From assembly GCA_030430495.1 (NCBI GenBank), contig JAUIKM010000041.1, forward strand, positions 1 through 52,061: a stretch of DNA of 52,061 nucleotides, given 5' to 3'. The notes beneath the pieces are model-generated. The model had not been told where the DNA came from, searched no databases, and saw only the letters and a program-made list of their open reading frames with translations. The position numbers and the translations under genes are program-made. Of this stretch, positions 27,013 to 35,412 are shown one piece after another (position 1 is the stretch's first letter; each line of letters begins with the position of its first letter). Origin of the DNA: a bacterium (GTDB lineage: Bacteria > Bacteroidota > Ignavibacteria > Kapaibacteriales > UBA7675).

Positions 27013-28719
27013 TCAGCGCACGCGCACCACCCAGGCCCGCGCATAACCCAGATTTCGTGCGCTACGTTCCGCATCCTCGCGCGTTTCAAAAATTCCAAAT
27101 CGCACGCGGTACCAAATCCGGTCGCGTATGTATTGCGTCGTGATAAACGCACTCGAAATATTGTCGTTCTGCAGTTTGTGCAGCCACTCCTCCGCATCTT
27201 CCAGGGAAGGCGAAGAATAGATCTGCACCACGTATTCTCCGCGCGGACTCGGCGCTGTCTGCCTGGCCGGAACGCTCTTGTTTGCACTCGCTTCCGCTGT
27301 GGACGGCGACGCTGTCGCAGCCGGCATATTTGTCGACTCTGCCTCCGCATTCATTTCTTCGGGGACTCTTTCGACTTCGGCAAGACCGGCTGACGACTCC
27401 TCCTGATTATTTCTGTTTGCCCCGGCTTGTGGCTCCGCGGCGGAATGCGCGGAGTTGTCGTGTCCTGCGTCCGCTGCCGGCCGCGGCGACGCCTCGCTGT
27501 CCGGCGCGTTGCCGCGCAGTTCCGATTCACCGAGTTCCGTCCATTCCTCTGTAGCGTCGTCGGCATGGACGTTTGCCTCGGCGTGATCGTCCACCTGTTC
27601 CGCGTCCCGCGCCTCTGCATCACCGGCCACATGGTCGGCGGCGTGATCGTCCACCTGTTCCGCGTCGGCCAGGGCGGCCGTGGAATCGTCCGCGGCGTCC
27701 GACGCTGTAAAGGGATTGGGGCTGTCCAGCAGAAACCAGGCTGCGGCGGAGGCCATCACCAGTACGAGCAGTACCGCCGCAATGGGCATCAGTCCAAATT
27801 TTCTGCGGGAAGTCTTTGTGCGCGCGGTTTTTGTCGATTTCGAGCTCGTTTTGCTCGCCGCCGCCGACGACGCACTCGTAGATGACGCGGCCGGCGCTTG
27901 TTCGACTTCGTGCTGCGACGGATGACTGCGCGACTCGACGTCGCTCAGATCTATTTCCGGTGCATCGGCATGGTCCTCGCCGACGTCCTGACCGACTTCA
28001 TCGGCTTCGACGATGGCGCTGGCGGGCGCGGCTTCCGGCGCGCGCTCGCGTTTTTTGGATTTGGACAGGTCTTCGCGAATAATGGCTTTGAGTTCTTCGC
28101 CCAGCGATATGGACTCGGCGTGGGCATTCTCACTCTCGGCCTGACCGAGGTTGACCGCCTCCACGGGTGCGGGCGGCGCAGGTGGAGCGGAGGGCGCGGG
28201 AGGTGCGGGAGGTGCTTCCGGCGCGGGTGGAACGGGCGGTGCCGCCGGCGCGTCGTCCGGTGCGGGCAGGTCCGCTTCGATATCTTCCGGCAGATCGACG
28301 GAACCCAGCGTCTCCTCCAGGTCGGCGTCGACCGCGGCGGGGGCCGCAGGCGCGGCCGGGAGATCAAAATCCGCGTCGTCGTCGTCCAGGCTGAACGGCG
28401 CATCGGCGATGCCGGACGGAGCCGCACCGCGGAAATCGTCATCGTCAATGTTTTCGTCGGCCATGCGCATCGCCTCGTCAACGCTCATGGGCGCTTCAAA
28501 CTCAACGGCCTCCGGCGCATCGTCCGCCGCCTCTGTGCCGCCGCTCTCAGTGACTTCGGCGGACAGGTCATCCGCGGCGTCGATGTCGGGCTCGGGCATA
28601 GCGGCGGCCGGACGCGACGGATGTCGCTCCAGACGCTCCAGCTGGAAGGTTTCGTCGTCGGGGGCAAAACCGCCGCGGCGTTCTTCCTCACGCATGTCGG
28701 GATTATTCGTGTCGGCCAT
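27013..28719 (-). CDS. SPOR-domain membrane protein with long acidic Ala/Pro-rich cytoplasmic region
   Basis: 568 residues. Residues 1-300 are low complexity, rich in Asp, Glu, Ala and Pro (PPAPEAPPAPPAPSAPPAPP-like), with no signal peptide. A Lys/Arg-rich patch (KTARTKTSRRK) precedes a single membrane helix at about 308-331, so the N-terminal part is cytoplasmic. A second acidic linker contains the repeated AEQVDDHA. The C-terminal 75 residues are a SPOR domain (GEYVVQIYSS, WYRVRFGIF, AWVVRVR), which in the known family binds denuded peptidoglycan at division or remodelling sites. Second-last gene of the envelope operon. Confidence 0.88.
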   Translation of the reverse strand: MADTNNPDMREEERRGGFAPDDETFQLERLERHPSRPAAAMPEPDIDAADDLSAEVTESGGTEAADDAPEAVEFEAPMSVDEAMRMADENIDDDDFRGAAPSGIADAPFSLDDDDADFDLPAAPAAPAAVDADLEETLGSVDLPEDIEADLPAPDDAPAAPPVPPAPEAPPAPPAPSAPPAPPAPVEAVNLGQAESENAHAESISLGEELKAIIREDLSKSKKRERAPEAAPASAIVEADEVGQDVGEDHADAPEIDLSDVESRSHPSQHEVEQAPAASSTSASSAAASKTSSKSTKTARTKTSRRKFGLMPIAAVLLVLVMASAAAWFLLDSPNPFTASDAADDSTAALADAEQVDDHAADHVAGDAEARDAEQVDDHAEANVHADDATEEWTELGESELRGNAPDSEASPRPAADAGHDNSAHSAAEPQAGANRNNQEESSAGLAEVERVPEEMNAEAESTNMPAATASPSTAEASANKSVPARQTAPSPRGEYVVQIYSSPSLEDAEEWLHKLQNDNISSAFITTQYIRDRIWYRVRFGIFETREDAERSARNLGYARAWVVRVR

Positions 28720-28743
28720 AAGCTCAGGTCGTCAATGCGCTGT

Positions 28744-30384
28744 TCAGAACAGCCAGCTCACGCCGGCGCGCGCAAAAATTTCGCGCTCTTTGTAGTCGCG
28801 CCAAATGTAAATATTCTGTCCAAGCAAATTGCTGAAACTGACGTCGATCGAAAAGTTCGGCTGCACTATGATACGCGAATGCAGGCCAAGGTCAAAAAAT
28901 GCGTCCACTCTGCTGCTGTCCGCCAGATCGGCCTGGCGCTCGCCCACGAACAACGCTTTGACGCCTACCTGCACACTTTCACCGAACACATGCGCCAGCT
29001 CGGTCTGCAACATCAGCGGGGCCGCGTAGGGAATTCCGCCGTTTTCGCCGTCGAGCGATGTCGCCAGCATGTCGAGCTTGCCGCTGAGCGAGGTCTTTTC
29101 GCTCAAGTGCCAGAGTACTTCGGCCTTGCCGCTCAGCCGCGTTCCATCGCGGAACACGGTCGTAAATGTCGCGGTTGAAGTCGGCTCAAATGCCCCGGCG
29201 TCGTTGAGTACTTCCGCCCCGATGCCAAACAAAAGAGCAAGCCGTGGATGCGGATGGTAAATCATGTTCAGGTCCACCCCGGCGACGACGTATTCAAAGG
29301 CCACGTCGGCATCGGCGTCAACATAGGGGTTTTCACGCCAAAGTCCATGGAAATCGCGACGTTGCAGGCCGCTCTTCAGCTCACCGCGCAGCGAAAGCGA
29401 TTCGCTCAGTTCCAGCTCTCCGCCCGCGCGCAGACGCGGCGCAAATGTCGACTCGCCGCGCGTGTCGCTGCCGACGTCGAATCCCAGTTCGCTCGTGAGC
29501 GTGAGCGCTGAATCGCGCAGATCGCCGGTCAGCGCCAGGGTCATCAGGCTCAGGCTATTGGAGTTCAGACTCTGGATATTGATGTCCGCCAGTCCGCCGA
29601 GCTGAAAACCATCGCCGCTGCGTCGCAGACGCAGGTAGCCGTCCAGCCCGAAGTGATCAGCGTCGCGCGCGCCGCCCAGCGAGAGCACATCCATGCCGAA
29701 GCCGAGATTAAAATCCATTCCGCCGGACGAGCCATGTGTGTCGACGTCAAAATCGACAAGCGTCACGCCGCGCGCTTCAGCAGAGTCAAGCGCATAGAGA
29801 TTGTAGTCCTGGCGCTCGATGTTCAGGTTCGCGACAGTGCGGCTTCCGCCGAAGATCCAGAATTTTTGCGGCGCAACATAGTCGGAGCGCAGCCCGGCGT
29901 GAATGCGACTGTAGCCCGCGTCGTCCACGTGCCCATTGCTCAGTTGCAGGCCTCCGCGGGCATAGAGCGAATATCCGTCCAGCTGGGCGCTCAGCCCGGC
30001 CAGCACATCCGCCGTAAGGTACATGCCCAGCGAGCCCTGCAAAAACCCTTTCCAGGGCGACTGCTCGGTGGACAACATTGGCAGGGCGGCCGGCGGCATA
30101 AGCGGCGGCGCCAGTTTTTCGAGTGAGTTGAGCTGGTCGAGTTCGCGTTGCTGCAGGCGTGGAATCGAACGCGGCGCGGCTTTGCGGCCGCCGCGGATCG
30201 AGAGACTCTCGCGGCCTCTGATGATAATTTCCGGTAGCTGCAGCGGCTGCTGTTCGTTCTCTTTTTTGCTTCCGCTTTCCTGCGCGGACAGGTCCGCCAC
30301 AGACAGCAGCGCACAGAGCGACAGCAGTAAAACCAGGCGGCGCGGAGTGCGCGGCGCGAAGGCAATTGTAAGAGCGTGTTTCAT
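28744..30384 (-). CDS. Outer-membrane beta-barrel protein (TonB-dependent-receptor-like)
   Basis: 546 residues; signal peptide to about 35 (ending LSAQ). Its ATG overlaps the TGA of the TPR gene (ATGA, 30381-30384), indicating translational coupling. After the signal, LQLPEIIIRGRESLSI resembles the short plug-start or TonB-box-like segment seen before receptor barrels, although no full plug domain is present. From about 110 on there are alternating beta segments, and the protein closes NLLGQNIYIWRDYKEREIF...SWLF, which matches the last strands of TonB-dependent receptors. The presence of a TonB-like gene in the same operon suggests they interact (inference). Confidence 0.78.
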   Translation of the reverse strand: MKHALTIAFAPRTPRRLVLLLSLCALLSVADLSAQESGSKKENEQQPLQLPEIIIRGRESLSIRGGRKAAPRSIPRLQQRELDQLNSLEKLAPPLMPPAALPMLSTEQSPWKGFLQGSLGMYLTADVLAGLSAQLDGYSLYARGGLQLSNGHVDDAGYSRIHAGLRSDYVAPQKFWIFGGSRTVANLNIERQDYNLYALDSAEARGVTLVDFDVDTHGSSGGMDFNLGFGMDVLSLGGARDADHFGLDGYLRLRRSGDGFQLGGLADINIQSLNSNSLSLMTLALTGDLRDSALTLTSELGFDVGSDTRGESTFAPRLRAGGELELSESLSLRGELKSGLQRRDFHGLWRENPYVDADADVAFEYVVAGVDLNMIYHPHPRLALLFGIGAEVLNDAGAFEPTSTATFTTVFRDGTRLSGKAEVLWHLSEKTSLSGKLDMLATSLDGENGGIPYAAPLMLQTELAHVFGESVQVGVKALFVGERQADLADSSRVDAFFDLGLHSRIIVQPNFSIDVSFSNLLGQNIYIWRDYKEREIFARAGVSWLF

Positions 30385-33300
30385 CGTCTGCGCTCCAGAG
30401 ATTTTTGCAGCCGTTCGATGTTGGCGTTGGCGGTTTGTGCGTATTCGTTGTCGGCTCCCAGCGCCGCGACCAGCCGGAACGTTTCCAGCGCTCCGTCGAT
30501 GTCTTCGAGTTTTTCCAGGCTCCAGGCCAGAATCAGCAGTGCTTCGGAGCGGTAGGGCTCAAATTCGGGAAAACGCTCGCGCACGACGATGGCCGCGTCC
30601 CTGGCCGCCTCGTAGTTTTCCTGCCAGTACCAGGCCTGCGCCACGCGGTACTGGGCTTCCGCGCCCAGCTCGTCGTCGCGCTCAGCCACCTGGCTGAACT
30701 GCACGCGCGCCGAGTCGTATTCCTTGCGCCGCATGTGGTACACGCCGACGCGAAAGCGGCTGCGGTCGCCGTAGTAACTGCCGCGGTATTCATCCGCCAC
30801 GGACAGAAAAGCACTCAGCGCGGACGCGGTATCGGAACGCGAGAGGCGCAGCATGGCCTGCTCAAAACCGGCCTGCACGGCGGCATCGCTCTCCGGAAAA
30901 CGCGAGCGCGTCAGGCCCAGCAGGGAGTCCGCCGCATCGGCTTCGTTGAGGCGCATGGTCGTCATAGCCAGATCAAAAGAAGCCTGCGGCGCGATGTCGT
31001 GCTCGGGATAACCGTTGACCACGCGGCGGAAGGCGTCGAGCGCCAGGCGGTACTGCTCCAGATCTTCCTCGGTCTCGCCGAGGCTCACATAACTTTTGCC
31101 CATGTAATAGAGCGCTTCGGGCACGCGCTCACTGTCGGGATGATCTTCGACGTAGCGTCGATAACTTTCGACCGGATTCGACTCGGTGCGCTGCCAGAAT
31201 CCGCGGTCGGGGCTGAACAGCTCTTCCTCAACCAGCGGCGAGCCCGGATTGAGGGCAAAAAACTGCGCACGCACGTTTTTGGCTTCTTCCTCGCGACCCA
31301 ACAGCGTCAGACAGTATTCCATATTGTTGAGTGCGGAGCCGATCAGCGAACTGCCGGGATAGGCGTCGACAATCTCACTGTACACTCCGAGCGCAAGTTC
31401 GTACTGGCCCAGGTTGTAGTAGGCGTCGGCCACGGCGTGATGCGCGCTCTGGAACTTGGGCGAATCGCTGTAGGTCTGCATCAGACGCCGCATTTCCGCG
31501 ATCGACTCCTCAAAGCGGTTGCTTTCAAACAACATCCAGCCGACGGAATACAGCGCTTCCGGCGCGAGGCTGGAACGCGGAAACTCTTTGAGGAAGTTGC
31601 GCAGCTCGGCAATGGCCTGGTCGTAGCGGCGCAGGCGGTAGAGCGACTGTCCGAGTTGGTAGAGCGCGTACTCGCCCAGCGTCGTTTCCTTGTCGCGCCG
31701 CACCACCTGGCGGTAGGAGTCCGCCGCGGCGGAGTAATTGCGGTTGAGGTAGTGAGCATCGCCTTCGCGCACCAGAACGTCGACGGCAAAACGCGTGTCG
31801 GGAAACTCGCGCAGCAGCCGACCAAAGGTCTTGGAGGCGTTGTTAAACTGGCGCGTGCGGAATTGCGTCCAGCCGAGGCCGTAAAATGCTTCTTCGCGGC
31901 GGTCGCTGTTGGGCAGGTTGCGCACGATGTAGTTGTAGGCCTGTTCGGCTTCGTGCATGAGCGTCGCTTTGTAGAAACCCTCGGCCAGCCAGAAACGCGC
32001 CTCGGGAATGCGGTCGTCGCCGGGATGTTCGGCAATGAATTCCTGCAGCTGGGTCGTGGCTTCGCGGCTGGGTTCGTCGCCCGCGCCGTTGCTGGCGCCC
32101 ACCAGCGCAATGCCGCGCTTGAAACGGGCGTCGGCCAGGTAGAGCGCGCGGTCCGGCATGCTGCGTTCGTCGCTGCGCTCAGCTATCTGGATTACCTCGG
32201 AATAGGCCGTGGCCGCGGTTGAATAATAAGCCGCATCCAGCGCCGCCGCGCCGAGCAGCAGGTAGGAACGGGCGCGCGTCACGGCGTCCGGCGCTTCTTT
32301 GACGGCGCGCTCGAGCGTGCGGCGCGCCTGGTCCATCAATCCATCTTCGTAGTGCATCTGCCCCAGCTCCAGCAGGGCCAGCCCCAGGTAGGGGTAATCG
32401 CTGCGCGAAGTCAGAGCGCCCAGTTCGCGCACGGCCGTCTCGCGGTCGCCCTTGCGTTTGAGCGCCAGGACGCGATAGAGGCGCGCCGAGGCGTCGATGG
32501 CCGGCTCGGTTTCTTCGCGGTTCAGCAGCAGATCGTAATATGCGAGCGCGCGGTCGTACTCGCCCATATTGAGCAGGGCCCAGCCCGCTCCCAGTTGCGA
32601 GCGCGTGCGCAGCTCGGTCGAGAGATCGGCGTTGAGCGCCGCTTCGAACGATTCGAGCGCTTGTTTTGAGCGGCCACTGAGGTTGTGCGCTTCGCCGCGC
32701 AGATAGAGCATCTGGGACTCGGCGTCCTCGACGTAACTCTGCGGCTCGAAGCTTGTGGCCGGGCTCGCGCCCTGGCCTTCGAGCGTGCGAATCACCGTTC
32801 CGGCGCTCTCGAGTTCTTCGAGCGCGGGCGTCGGTTTGCGCAGGGAGATGTAATTCTGTGCGGCGTGAATGTGCGCTCCGACGCGCGTGTTGCGCCGCGG
32901 ATAGTCTTTTGTTATGCGATCGTAGAGCGTGAGAGCTTCTTCCAGGCGGCGGGTGCGTTCGGCAAACTGCGCCAGAAAGTAGAGTGCGTCGTCCGCGTAT
33001 TCGTAGGTCGGATAGGAATCGGCGCAGCGCGCCAGCGGCGCTTCGGCCATTCGGTCGTCGCCCGAGAGCGCGTAGGAAATGCCGCTCCAGAACAGACCGG
33101 CAGATGCAAAGGGCGTATAACTTGTGTCGCGGCGGCGCATGGCGTCGACCTCGGCCTGGTCGGCCGCAGCCTGAAACGACTGCGCGGCGGAAATGTAGTC
33201 GCCCTGATCAAAGTAGAGCAGCGATTTGGCGCTGAGAGCGTGCGCGCGCCAGGGCGAGTTATTGCGCGTTGCGAGCAATTCGTCGAAGCGCTCGTGCGCG

Positions 33301-33569
33301 TCGCGAAACTCGCCGGCTTCGATGTGGTTCAGCGCCAGGTTGTAGAGCGCCTCGTCGCGCGCCGGGGAGACAGGACGCTCGCGCAGCAGGCGACGCAGCA
33401 TTCGCGCCGCTTCCAGGCGCAGCCCGGCTTCGTCCAGCGCCGCGGCATGCTGCAGGTCTTCCACCGCGGACTGCGAATGCGGCAAGTTTGCAACCTGTCC
33501 GGCGGCGGGCGCTGCGGCGCACAACAGCCCCAACAGCATGGCCGGAATCAAGGCCGACGTCAGTTTCAT
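30381..33569 (-). CDS. Large periplasmic TPR protein
   Basis: 1062 residues; signal peptide 1-25 (ending PAAGQ). The ATG at 33569 follows GGAAGAG; the frame upstream lacks such a signal. The rest is almost wholly tetratricopeptide repeats of about 35 residues, with many units of the form 'AxYxLGxxxYxxGxYxxAIxxFxxFLxxYPxSxxxxxAxY', the style of BamD/CpoB (YbgF)-type periplasmic scaffolds. Examples are YALYQLGQSLYRLRRYDQAI and SAHHAVADAYYNLGQYELAL. First gene of the envelope operon and coupled to the barrel gene, so it probably acts as a scaffold for an outer-membrane assembly (inference). Confidence 0.9.
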   Translation of the reverse strand: MKLTSALIPAMLLGLLCAAAPAAGQVANLPHSQSAVEDLQHAAALDEAGLRLEAARMLRRLLRERPVSPARDEALYNLALNHIEAGEFRDAHERFDELLATRNNSPWRAHALSAKSLLYFDQGDYISAAQSFQAAADQAEVDAMRRRDTSYTPFASAGLFWSGISYALSGDDRMAEAPLARCADSYPTYEYADDALYFLAQFAERTRRLEEALTLYDRITKDYPRRNTRVGAHIHAAQNYISLRKPTPALEELESAGTVIRTLEGQGASPATSFEPQSYVEDAESQMLYLRGEAHNLSGRSKQALESFEAALNADLSTELRTRSQLGAGWALLNMGEYDRALAYYDLLLNREETEPAIDASARLYRVLALKRKGDRETAVRELGALTSRSDYPYLGLALLELGQMHYEDGLMDQARRTLERAVKEAPDAVTRARSYLLLGAAALDAAYYSTAATAYSEVIQIAERSDERSMPDRALYLADARFKRGIALVGASNGAGDEPSREATTQLQEFIAEHPGDDRIPEARFWLAEGFYKATLMHEAEQAYNYIVRNLPNSDRREEAFYGLGWTQFRTRQFNNASKTFGRLLREFPDTRFAVDVLVREGDAHYLNRNYSAAADSYRQVVRRDKETTLGEYALYQLGQSLYRLRRYDQAIAELRNFLKEFPRSSLAPEALYSVGWMLFESNRFEESIAEMRRLMQTYSDSPKFQSAHHAVADAYYNLGQYELALGVYSEIVDAYPGSSLIGSALNNMEYCLTLLGREEEAKNVRAQFFALNPGSPLVEEELFSPDRGFWQRTESNPVESYRRYVEDHPDSERVPEALYYMGKSYVSLGETEEDLEQYRLALDAFRRVVNGYPEHDIAPQASFDLAMTTMRLNEADAADSLLGLTRSRFPESDAAVQAGFEQAMLRLSRSDTASALSAFLSVADEYRGSYYGDRSRFRVGVYHMRRKEYDSARVQFSQVAERDDELGAEAQYRVAQAWYWQENYEAARDAAIVVRERFPEFEPYRSEALLILAWSLEKLEDIDGALETFRLVAALGADNEYAQTANANIERLQKSLERRR

Positions 33570-33671
33570 TCTCTTCCACTCTGAATGCAACAATGCACCG
33601 TTCCTTCCCATACGGTCCATGGAGCCTAAATTAAGAAAAAATACAACACGCACCGGAAAGCGTTTTCGGCC

Positions 33672-33698
33672 ATCACTTAAAGTATTACTTTAAGTGAT
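33672..33698. promoter_or_regulatory. 27-bp perfect palindrome in a divergent promoter region
   Basis: ATCACTTAAAGTA (33672-33684), one T, then TACTTTAAGTGAT (33686-33698): 13-base arms with no mismatch. It lies 103 bases upstream of the TPR gene start and 194 upstream of the DUF58 start. The near-zero loop argues against an RNA hairpin and for a dimeric protein's operator. Confidence 0.6.
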
Positions 33699-33822
33699 TC
33701 GCGCCGTTTGGAACGGGCCGCCGGGAGACCCGCGGAAGGCAAAATCATCTGGACGAAAGCGGGCCGCAGGTGTTACAGTGCCGGCCGGTCGGGCTGTGCA
33801 ATTTTATTTGCCACATATGCGT

Positions 33823-33836
33823 ACTACGCACGTAGT
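33823..33836. promoter_or_regulatory. Second palindrome upstream of the DUF58 gene
   Basis: ACTACG-CA-CGTAGT, a perfect 6-2-6 inverted repeat, 56 bases before the DUF58 ATG. Possible operator; no regulator recognised. Confidence 0.3.
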
Positions 33837-33891
33837 CCCGCGCACGGTCCCGTACGGAGCGGGCCGAACACGCTCTATTGAATTGAGGATT

Positions 33892-34791
33892 ATGGAAGAT
33901 CATCGCAAATACCTGAAGCCGGAAGTCATCTCACGCTTGCAGCCCTTCAACCTGAAGGCGCGCCTCGTAGTCGAAGGTTTTATCACCGGTCTGCACAAGT
34001 CGCCCTACCACGGCTTCAGCGTTGAGTTTGCCGAACACCGCCAGTACATGCCGGGCGACGACCTGAAACACATCGACTGGAAAATCTACGGCCGCACAAA
34101 CCGGCACTACGTCAAACAGTACGAGGAGGAAACGAACCTCAAATGCACGCTCATCGTCGATTCAAGCGCTTCGATGAAATACGCCTCGCCCGGCAACATC
34201 AGCAAGTTTGAATACGCGTCCTATCTGGCGGGCGCACTGGCGTATCTGATGACCAAACAGCAGGACGCCGTCGGCCTGGCCACCTACGACTCGGAAGTGC
34301 GGACCTATATGCCGCCGCGCTCGCGCGGCTCCTTTATTCAGGAAATTCTGCGCACGCTGGACAACACAACGCCGTCCAACGAAACCGGCACGGCACAGGC
34401 GCTGGACCGCCTGGCCGAACGCATCTCACGCCGCGGCCTGATCATTATTATCAGCGATTTTTTCGACGATACGGCTTCGATTCTGGCGGCGCTCAAACAC
34501 TTCCGCCACAAAAAACACGAAGTGATCGCCTTCCAGGTGCTCGACCCGCGCGAACTGGATTTCAACTTCGGCAGCGACGCAATTTTCAAAGACCTGGAGA
34601 CGGCCGAGGAGATGACGACGCAGCCCTTCCAGATCCAGCAGGCCTATATCGAGACCATGGCCGCATTTACGGAAGAACTGAAACGCGAATGCCGCACGCG
34701 CAGCATCGACTACATGCTGCTGAACACCTCCGAACCGTTTGACAAGGCGATGGTCCACTACCTGAGCCGCCGTCAGCGCATCGGCGGCTGA
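33892..34791 (+). CDS. DUF58 domain protein (vWA-like, MoxR-associated type)
   Basis: 299 residues, soluble. The DUF58 core YMPGDDLKHIDWK is at 52-64, followed by the vWA metal site D-x-S-x-S as Asp90, Ser92 and Ser94 (IVDSSASM). The rest follows the vWA fold with LIIIISDFFDD. The family usually occurs with MoxR AAA+ ATPases and membrane vWA proteins and is thought to help assemble or activate partners; no MoxR gene is in the window, though one could lie elsewhere. GAGGAT sits just before the ATG at 33892; the 66 upstream codons in frame show no homology and cover the palindromes. Divergent from the envelope operon. Confidence 0.92.
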   Translation: MEDHRKYLKPEVISRLQPFNLKARLVVEGFITGLHKSPYHGFSVEFAEHRQYMPGDDLKHIDWKIYGRTNRHYVKQYEEETNLKCTLIVDSSASMKYASPGNISKFEYASYLAGALAYLMTKQQDAVGLATYDSEVRTYMPPRSRGSFIQEILRTLDNTTPSNETGTAQALDRLAERISRRGLIIIISDFFDDTASILAALKHFRHKKHEVIAFQVLDPRELDFNFGSDAIFKDLETAEEMTTQPFQIQQAYIETMAAFTEELKRECRTRSIDYMLLNTSEPFDKAMVHYLSRRQRIGG

Positions 34792-34988
34792 CGCAAGAAC
34801 CGACTGACGACATGGCGGAACGCCCATTCCGGCCCGACGCGCCGACACCCGGCGCGACAAACGACGACGAACAAAAATGGATTTAAAAGGCCACGTCTGC
34901 GTGAGCCGCAGGTCAGAAGTACACGCGCGCGAATCCAGCTGCAAGTTTCAGGGCTGCAATGGACGATGCCGTCCCGCGGGCCCGAGCG

Positions 34989-35408
34989 TCAATCCTTGTC
35001 GGTGGGGCGCAGAATCTCGCGCAAAAGGTCGTCGCGGTGATTTTCGCGCACGACGCGGTGCAGCGTTTCGAGGTGGTCGTTGAGGAAGGCGATGTTGTAC
35101 ATGAGTGAGATGATTTCCTGGCGTTCGGCGGAGTCGATACGGACGTCCTGCAGGATGTCGCGGCGTTTGAAGTTGAGGTATTCGCGGAAGCCGGACTGCG
35201 CCACGTCGAAGCGATAGTGTTCCACCTCGTGCAGGAATTCGTCAAAGTACCTCAGGCCGACCTGGATGGGATCGGTAAAGTCGTCCAGGTGTTCGTTCAG
35301 CGATTCCAGCAGAATCTGGGCGTACTTGAAGGGATGATGCGATTTCAGGTACAGTTCGCCGCCGAGACGGGCCAGCCCGGGAATGTGCTCCGAATGATGC
35401 GATAACAT
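34989..35408 (-). CDS. Small helical protein of unknown function
   Basis: 139 residues from the ATG at 35408, which has AGAGGA in position; the 63 codons further upstream lie inside the preceding gene. Predicted mostly helical and soluble, with no signal peptide or membrane helix: YAQILLESLNEHLDDF, YFDEFLHEVEHYRF, EIISLMYNIAFLNDH. Several His are present but in no known metal motif. It starts only 4 bases past the stop of the 35413-37125 gene, so the two are almost certainly translated from one message and may act together. Not recognised. Confidence 0.78.
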   Translation of the reverse strand: MLSHHSEHIPGLARLGGELYLKSHHPFKYAQILLESLNEHLDDFTDPIQVGLRYFDEFLHEVEHYRFDVAQSGFREYLNFKRRDILQDVRIDSAERQEIISLMYNIAFLNDHLETLHRVVRENHRDDLLREILRPTDKD

Positions 35409-35412
35409 GAAA

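Noticed and set aside
30405-32222. 605-codon plus-strand open frame opposite the TPR gene
   Set aside because: Antisense shadow; the minus-strand TPR repeats are clear.
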